Part shown: one piece after another, positions 12,391 through 16,367 of the stretch
Layout: each line of letters begins with the position of its first letter
Position numbering within the stretch: the stretch's first letter is position 1
Origin: SIG607 sp045646245
GTDB taxonomy: Bacteria > Bacillota > Clostridia > Oscillospirales > Acutalibacteraceae
NCBI GenBank assembly: GCA_045646245.1
Contig: JAZRKJ010000030.1
Span: 1 to 16,367 of the forward strand
Length of the DNA stretch: 16,367 nucleotides
Direction of reading: 5' to 3'
Program-made: the position numbers and the translations under genes
The notes under the pieces: generated by a model
The model's database searches: none
The model's input: only the letters and a program-made list of their open reading frames with translations
Told to the model about the DNA's origin: nothing

Positions 12391-13254
12391 TTATTCATCA
12401 AATTCTTGTTCAATTTCAGGGGCTTCAGCAGGCTTTTTACCCCGTCCCTTAGACAAAACGGTAACCTTATCGCGATGAGTTTTATGGGGCAAGCCTTCCG
12501 ATTCGTTTATTTTTACGGTAAGGTTTCCCGTAATAACGTTAATGTCGGTAACAACGCCTATACCCGCTTCGGTTTTTACGGTAGCGCCCACAGAGGGAGT
12601 CCTTTTAAGAAGATACTCGTAAGCGTCCTGTTCGTATTTAAGACAACACATAAGTCTTCCGCAGCTACCCGAAATTTTGGTGGGGTTAAGGGAAAGCCCC
12701 TGTTCTTTAGCCATTTTTATGGAAACGGGTTGGAAGCCGTTTAAAAATCTTGAACAACAGAAAGGCTGACCGCAAATACCAATACCGCCAAGCATTCTTG
12801 CTTCGTCTCTGACACCTATTTGGCGAAGCTCTATACGGGTATGGAGAGCGGCGGCAAGGTCTTTAACAAGTTCGCGGAAATCCACCCTTCCGTCAGAAGT
12901 AAAGAAGAAAATAATTTTACTGCCGTCAAAGGAATACTGGGCTTCAATAAGCTTCATATCAAGGCCGTGGGCAAGTACCTTTTCCTCACAGATTTTAAAA
13001 GCGTCTTTGGCTTTTTCTTTATTCTCTTCAACTTTTTTAATATCCTTTTCGTTTGCGGGGCGCAAAGCCTTTTTAAGGGGTTGAACGATTTTGTCGTCGT
13101 CAACTTTGTGGTTGGCTTCGCTAACGGTACCGCATTCAATACCCTGAGCGGTTTCAACAACAGCAAACCCGCCAACGTTATACTGCTTTCCGTCGGGGTC
13201 GAAATAATACGCCGCGCCGTCGGATTTGAATTTTATAGATATAACCTCGGTCAT
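12391..13254 (-). CDS. ricT: RicT (YaaT, PSP1-domain) regulator of RNA maturation
   Basis: RicT is the PSP1-domain subunit of the RicA-RicF-RicT (YmcA-YlbF-YaaT) complex, which in Bacillus carries [4Fe-4S] clusters and assists RNase Y in mRNA processing; loss affects sporulation, competence and biofilm formation. The PSP1 core spans about 1-215. The conserved cysteines are in ICGQPFCCSRF (C161, C166, C167) and GSCGRLMCCLKY (C198, C203, C204). The family motif DEARMLGGIG lies between the sheet and the first Cys group. A charged, low-complexity tail follows about residue 265. The length of 287 residues is near that of B. subtilis YaaT (about 275). It starts 9 nt after holB, with GGAG between, matching the conserved holB-ricT neighbourhood of Firmicutes. 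Confidence 0.94.
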   Translation of the reverse strand: MTEVISIKFKSDGAAYYFDPDGKQYNVGGFAVVETAQGIECGTVSEANHKVDDDKIVQPLKKALRPANEKDIKKVEENKEKAKDAFKICEEKVLAHGLDMKLIEAQYSFDGSKIIFFFTSDGRVDFRELVKDLAAALHTRIELRQIGVRDEARMLGGIGICGQPFCCSRFLNGFQPVSIKMAKEQGLSLNPTKISGSCGRLMCCLKYEQDAYEYLLKRTPSVGATVKTEAGIGVVTDINVITGNLTVKINESEGLPHKTHRDKVTVLSKGRGKKPAEAPEIEQEFDE

Positions 13255-13263
13255 AATATCTCC

Positions 13264-14184
13264 TTATTTGGTTTTAAATTTAGACGCCGTTATACAAAAC
13301 AGCAGGGGTAAGTTTACGTTATTTTGCAAAGATGCTTCCGCTTCTTTACAAACGCCATACATACGAAATTCTTTTTTTGCGCTTTTATTTTCCACCGCCG
13401 CAGATTTTATCCTACCAAGCAGTAAAAAGGAAAGGTGACCGAAAAATTCGGCGGTTTTAACCCTTTCTTTTTCAAGCGGTGCGGTAATTGCGATAAGGTC
13501 GTAAAGGCTGCCCTTTTCAGCGGCGTCAAGATAATCCACCGCCATTTGATAAGTGCCGCTTTTTTTACTGTGAAGCGCCGCAACAGCTCTGCCGATTCGG
13601 TTTGAGTTCTGATTCAAAAGAGCAACCGCTTCGCTTTTTTCAACACCGTACTGCGCAGAAATATATTCCGCCGCTTCGGTTATTTCGGGTTCGCAAAGGG
13701 TATAAGTAACGCACCGCGAAATAATAGTGGGAAGAAGGGCTGCGCGGGAACGCACGTTAAGAATAAATACAGTATCCCCCGGCGGTTCTTCAAGAACTTT
13801 AAGAATTGCGTTCTGGGACTGCGGATTCATTGTATCGGCAGATTCAATGATAAAAACCTTTCTATCCCCCATTTGCGGACGGATATACGCTTCGTTTCTG
13901 AGTTTTCTTATTTGGTCTACCGAAATGTTTTTCTTTTTATCTTCAAGGTCGGTAATGAATAAATCGGGATGAGTGCCCGCTTTTGCAAGAGCGCAAGCGC
14001 GACAGCTACCGCAAGGCTTTTCGCTTTGGTCGCAAAGAAGCGCCGCGGCAAGGAAACGGGAAAGCACGGTTTTTCCGCCGCCGCTTTCCCCCTCTATTAT
14101 CATAGCGTGGGGCAAACGGCCCGAAGAAATCGCAATTTCCAAAGCCTTTTTCACACCGCCGTTTCCAGCTAACGGAAACATCAT
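13264..14184 (-). CDS. holB: DNA polymerase III subunit delta' (HolB)
   Basis: This is a clamp-loader subunit of the replicative polymerase, acting with delta and tau/gamma to place the beta clamp on primed DNA. It has a full P-loop, GESGGGKT (32-39), and the zinc-binding cysteines C51, C58, C61 and C64 (CDQSEKPCGSCRAC), as in delta' and gamma/tau. A Walker-B-like FIIESAD (111-117), LKVLEEPP (128-135) and the SRC motif ISRC (155-158) follow. The C-terminal collar is less conserved. The length of 306 residues is near the family norm. Its ATG overlaps the trpS stop as ATGA (14181-14184), indicating translational coupling. A second ATG directly follows the first, so the exact start may differ by one codon. 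Confidence 0.92.
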   Translation of the reverse strand: MMFPLAGNGGVKKALEIAISSGRLPHAMIIEGESGGGKTVLSRFLAAALLCDQSEKPCGSCRACALAKAGTHPDLFITDLEDKKKNISVDQIRKLRNEAYIRPQMGDRKVFIIESADTMNPQSQNAILKVLEEPPGDTVFILNVRSRAALLPTIISRCVTYTLCEPEITEAAEYISAQYGVEKSEAVALLNQNSNRIGRAVAALHSKKSGTYQMAVDYLDAAEKGSLYDLIAITAPLEKERVKTAEFFGHLSFLLLGRIKSAAVENKSAKKEFRMYGVCKEAEASLQNNVNLPLLFCITASKFKTK

Positions 14185-15188
14185 AATACGAAACCGACCT
14201 TTTTCATAACCTTGCTCATAGTCTTTCTGGAAGCATAGTAAGCCTTTTCAGCGCCCATTTTAGCAAGTTCTTCAAGTTTCTTTTTATCGGCAACGTATTC
14301 GTTATAACGTTCTCTTACAGGGTCAAGTGTGTCGGCAACGGCTTCGCCAACGGCAAGTTTAAAGTCGCCGTAACCGAATCCTTCAAACTTTTTAACCGTT
14401 TCTTCTACCGAAAGTCCCGTAACAACGCTGTAAATATCAATAAGGTTGTTTATACCGTCCTTACCTTCGGCAACGCAAATTCTTGCTTCGCTGTCGGTAA
14501 CGGCGCGTTTGAATTTTCTTATAATATCCTCCCTTGAATCAAGAAGAGAAATATATGCGTTGGGGTTGTCGTCGGACTTGGACATTTTTTTGGTAGGCTC
14601 CTGAAGTGACATTACCCTTGCGCCGCTTTTACCGATAAGCGGTTCGGGAATGGTAAACACGTTACCGTAAAGGTTATTAAAGCGGTTAGCGATGTCACGG
14701 GTAATTTCAAGATGCTGCTTTTGGTCGTGACCAACGGGTACAAAGTCGGGCTGGTAAAGAAGAATATCTGCCGCCATAAGGGCAGGATAAGCAAAAAGAC
14801 CCGCATTAATGTTATCAGCGTGACGGGCAGATTTATCCTTAAATTGGGTCATACGTGAAAGCTCGCCGAACTGGGTATAACAGGAAAGAATCCACGCAAG
14901 CTGACTGTGGGCGGGAACCTGAGACTGAATAAACAAAGTGCTTTTTTCAGGGTCTAATCCCAACGCCAAAAACAAAGCAAACATAGAATAAATCTGTGCG
15001 CGAAGCTTGGCGGGCTCCTGTCTTACGGTAATTGCGTGAAGGTCGGCAACCGCAAAAGTACAGTCGTATTCTTCTTGCATATTAACCCAGTTTTTAAGCG
15101 CACCGAGGTAATTCCCCAAGGTGGGAATGCCGCTGGGCTGAATACAGCTTAATACTTTTTTCTTATTCTCAAGAGTTATTTCACTCAT
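14181..15188 (-). CDS. trpS: Tryptophan--tRNA ligase
   Basis: This class I synthetase charges tRNA-Trp. The HIGH-equivalent is PSGIPTLGNYLGA (18-30), with the usual bacterial T in place of the first H. The KMSKS loop is KKMSKSDDNPNA (200-211). VADLHAIT, ALMAADILLYQPDFVPVGHDQKQHLE and DIANRFN are all standard TrpRS I segments, and the length of 335 residues is typical. The start at 15188 is preferred over an in-frame upstream ATG at 15209, because AAGGAG lies 8-9 nt before it and the family N-terminus fits. A promoter lies just upstream. The gene is overlapped by holB at its stop. There is no room for a T-box in the short leader. Confidence 0.95.
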   Translation of the reverse strand: MSEITLENKKKVLSCIQPSGIPTLGNYLGALKNWVNMQEEYDCTFAVADLHAITVRQEPAKLRAQIYSMFALFLALGLDPEKSTLFIQSQVPAHSQLAWILSCYTQFGELSRMTQFKDKSARHADNINAGLFAYPALMAADILLYQPDFVPVGHDQKQHLEITRDIANRFNNLYGNVFTIPEPLIGKSGARVMSLQEPTKKMSKSDDNPNAYISLLDSREDIIRKFKRAVTDSEARICVAEGKDGINNLIDIYSVVTGLSVEETVKKFEGFGYGDFKLAVGEAVADTLDPVRERYNEYVADKKKLEELAKMGAEKAYYASRKTMSKVMKKVGFVL

Positions 15189-15218
15189 ACTAATTCTCCT
15201 TAAAAACATATATAAATA

Positions 15219-15247
15219 ATTCTATCATAAAATCTGAAGATACACAA
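15219..15247 (-). promoter_or_regulatory. Sigma-A promoter for trpS-holB-ricT
   Basis: On the minus strand, TTGTGT (15247-15242) and TAGAAT (15224-15219) are spaced by exactly 17 nt. The predicted start near 15212 leaves a leader of about 24 nt, containing AAGGAG but no structured element. Confidence 0.65.
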
Positions 15248-15260
15248 GAGTAAATATTTC

Positions 15261-16175
15261 TTACCTTAATGTAAATACAATATCCCCTGCTATTTCTTTA
15301 AGAGAATAATAAGACGCGTATTCTTTAGAAGTAAATAACAATTTAACCATGTGAGCAGTCTTTTTGTTTTCCAAAGCGAGCGCCCTTTTATTCTGCATAT
15401 CAAGAAGGGAAGAAAAATTAGAATACAGGCAAAGAGTTTTTGCAGCCGTTGCCTTTTCCTTTGCAATACCCACGCGGTCCTTTACGGCGGAATCCAACCC
15501 TAAAGTATTAGAGGAATGAATACGGTACCCTGAAAGGCTTTGATTCAAAAAGAACAGTCCGCCTTTTGCGGCGGCAACAATCCCCAGTTCCCAGTCGTGG
15601 GGAATAACCGAATTACTGTTACTGCAAAAAAGCTCTTTAAGCTCCCGCCTTATTACAGAAGTGCAACCGGGGGAAATATTGCTTTTTAAAACGGTTTTAA
15701 GCGGTAGGTTATATAAAGCATTCTCCTTGATTTTTTTACTGATAAGCCCGTGATTAGAAGTGTTTTTTTCATTTTCACGCAATATCACCGAATCATTTTC
15801 ATCAATAAAATCAAAAGATGAAGAAAGGTATAAAATACCGCTGTTTGCTTCCATAACGTTTTTAATTACTTCGGTTTTATTTTTATACCACAAATCGTCT
15901 TGGTCGCAAAGAAAAATAATATCACCGTCGGTTTTTGAAAGAGCGGATAAAAAGTTTTTCTTAAAGCCTATATTTTCACTGTTTCTGTAAAGACGCCAAC
16001 CGAAAAGGGAGTATTTTTCAATATATTCTTCTACAAAATCTGCGGTGCCGTCGGTAGACATATCATCACATATAACCACTTCATCGGGAACCAAAAACTG
16101 TTCCCTTACAGAATCAAGCTGCTTTTCAATAAACTTCATTCCGTTATAAGTAGCCATAGCCACCGAAATTTTCAT
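15261..16175 (-). CDS. Glycosyltransferase family 2 (rhamnosyltransferase-like)
   Basis: This inverting GT-A glycosyltransferase builds a surface or secreted polysaccharide from nucleotide sugars. The N-terminal nucleotide-binding strand is ISVAMATYNG (3-12), followed by VVICDDMSTDGT (33-44), with the paired acidic residues at 37-38. The metal-binding DxD is LCDQDDLWY (D91, D93, D94), a form common in rhamnosyltransferase-like GT2 enzymes. SPGCTSVIRREL and the PHDWELG segment (about 187-203) hold the acceptor/catalytic region. No transmembrane segment is evident. The length is 304 residues. The start at 16175 is chosen because GGGAG lies 7 nt upstream and the Rossmann strand begins at once; an in-frame ATG at 16238 lies upstream of the promoter. 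It is a single gene, not inside a polysaccharide cluster in this window. Donor and acceptor sugars are unknown. Confidence 0.9.
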   Translation of the reverse strand: MKISVAMATYNGMKFIEKQLDSVREQFLVPDEVVICDDMSTDGTADFVEEYIEKYSLFGWRLYRNSENIGFKKNFLSALSKTDGDIIFLCDQDDLWYKNKTEVIKNVMEANSGILYLSSSFDFIDENDSVILRENEKNTSNHGLISKKIKENALYNLPLKTVLKSNISPGCTSVIRRELKELFCSNSNSVIPHDWELGIVAAAKGGLFFLNQSLSGYRIHSSNTLGLDSAVKDRVGIAKEKATAAKTLCLYSNFSSLLDMQNKRALALENKKTAHMVKLLFTSKEYASYYSLKEIAGDIVFTLR

Positions 16176-16194
16176 AAAATCACTCCCTTTACAC

Positions 16195-16223
16195 ATTTTA
16201 TCACAACTTTTCAAAAATCTCAA
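16195..16223 (-). promoter_or_regulatory. Sigma-A promoter for the glycosyltransferase gene
   Basis: On the minus strand, TTGAGA (16223-16218) and TAAAAT (16200-16195) have a 17-nt spacer. It lies between the inverted-repeat element to the right and the gene start, so the gene has its own promoter. Confidence 0.6.
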
Positions 16224-16246
16224 TACATAAGCAAACACGAATAATC

Positions 16247-16367
16247 CGAACCTGATTTTAAAGGGTGGATTTTCGTCTTTGCATTGTTAAAATACTCGCA
16301 AATACGAAAGTATTCGCTGCGTTTTGTGCCTCGCCAAGCCAAAAATCCTCCACTTTAAAATTCTTCG
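16247..16367. repeat. Imperfect inverted-repeat element (MITE-like or structured intergenic repeat), reaching the window end
   Basis: The left arm (16247-16275; CGAA, then ATTTTAAAGGGTGGATTTT) is mirrored by the right arm (16339-16367; AAAAATCCTCCACTTTAAAAT, then TTCG). Read inward from both ends, they share CGAA, ATTTTAAAG, a GG/TGG core and ATTTT. Inside, CAAATAC (16299-16305) and GTATTCG (16310-16316) form a small hairpin around GAAA, with one mismatch on the plus strand that becomes a G-U pair in minus-strand RNA. No gene is recognisable. A 44-codon stretch without stops (16223-16354, minus strand) passes through it without an evident start codon. It may extend past the window. Confidence 0.6.

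Noticed and set aside
12820..13311. 163-codon open frame on the plus strand opposite ricT
   Set aside because: It is an antisense shadow of ricT, with Phe/Asn-rich composition typical of reversed Lys/Glu/Val codons and no initiation signals.
15189..15260. T-box riboswitch before trpS
   Set aside because: The gap is only 72 nt and holds a promoter with 17-nt spacing. No T-box sequence or Stem I structure fits.
16176..16238. Extended start for the glycosyltransferase
   Set aside because: The extension overlaps its promoter (-35 at 16218-16223, -10 at 16195-16200), and the GT2 fold begins right at the ATG at 16175.
1..16367. CRISPR arrays, tRNA or rRNA genes, prophage or transposase genes
   Set aside because: No regularly spaced repeats, no cloverleaf-like intergenic segment and no integrase or transposase frame were seen on either strand. 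Intergenic gaps are all short and mostly explained by promoters and terminators.

Overview
The window looks like chromosome of an anaerobic, low-to-moderate G+C Gram-positive bacterium of the class Clostridia, probably an Oscillospiraceae/Ruminococcaceae-type gut lineage. The evidence is the gene set: RqcH, YhaM, TrmK, RicT, class II fructose-bisphosphate aldolase, a clostridial 2[4Fe-4S] ferredoxin, a DUF6472-like Cys protein, a BY-kinase with a PHP phosphatase, and a YerC-type TrpR relative. AGGAGG-like ribosome binding sites and sigma-A promoters with 17-nt spacers agree with this. The assignment is inferred from protein families, not from a marker-gene search.

Plus-strand half (1-9577). 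Three transcription units run rightward. (1) yhaM, a DUF1858 protein, trmK and rqcH are tightly packed and deal mostly with RNA turnover, tRNA modification and ribosome rescue. (2) A new promoter, whose -35 box overlaps the rqcH stop codon, drives a BY-kinase module: membrane activator (CpsC/YveK type), tyrosine kinase (CpsD/YwqD type), PHP phosphatase (YwqE/CpsB type) and PgeF, ending in a clear intrinsic terminator. Two stem-loops punctuate this unit. (3) A strong promoter with a perfect palindrome filling its -35/-10 spacer drives an amino-acid ABC transporter (lipoprotein, permease, ATPase) followed by a small TrpR-like regulator, yerC. The unit ends at a 30-bp perfect palindrome.

Minus-strand half (9578-16238). 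From right to left: a GT2 glycosyltransferase with its own promoter; trpS-holB-ricT, overlapping or nearly touching; a 56-residue ferredoxin with its own promoter and terminator; fba followed 4 nt later by a small DUF6472-like Cys gene; three stacked hairpins; and a Fic-family protein behind a near-perfect consensus promoter. The right edge (about 16247-16367) is an imperfect inverted-repeat element that contains no recognisable gene and looks like a small repetitive or MITE-like sequence continuing to or past the window end.

Most of the content is ordinary housekeeping. No CRISPR array, prophage, transposase, tRNA or rRNA was found, and no clearly new multigene system. The best leads are the palindromic operator in the ABC-yerC promoter (possible autoregulation by YerC), the inverted-repeat element at the right edge, the paired stem-loops in the BY-kinase operon, and the Fic protein with a variant inhibitory motif and no visible antitoxin.
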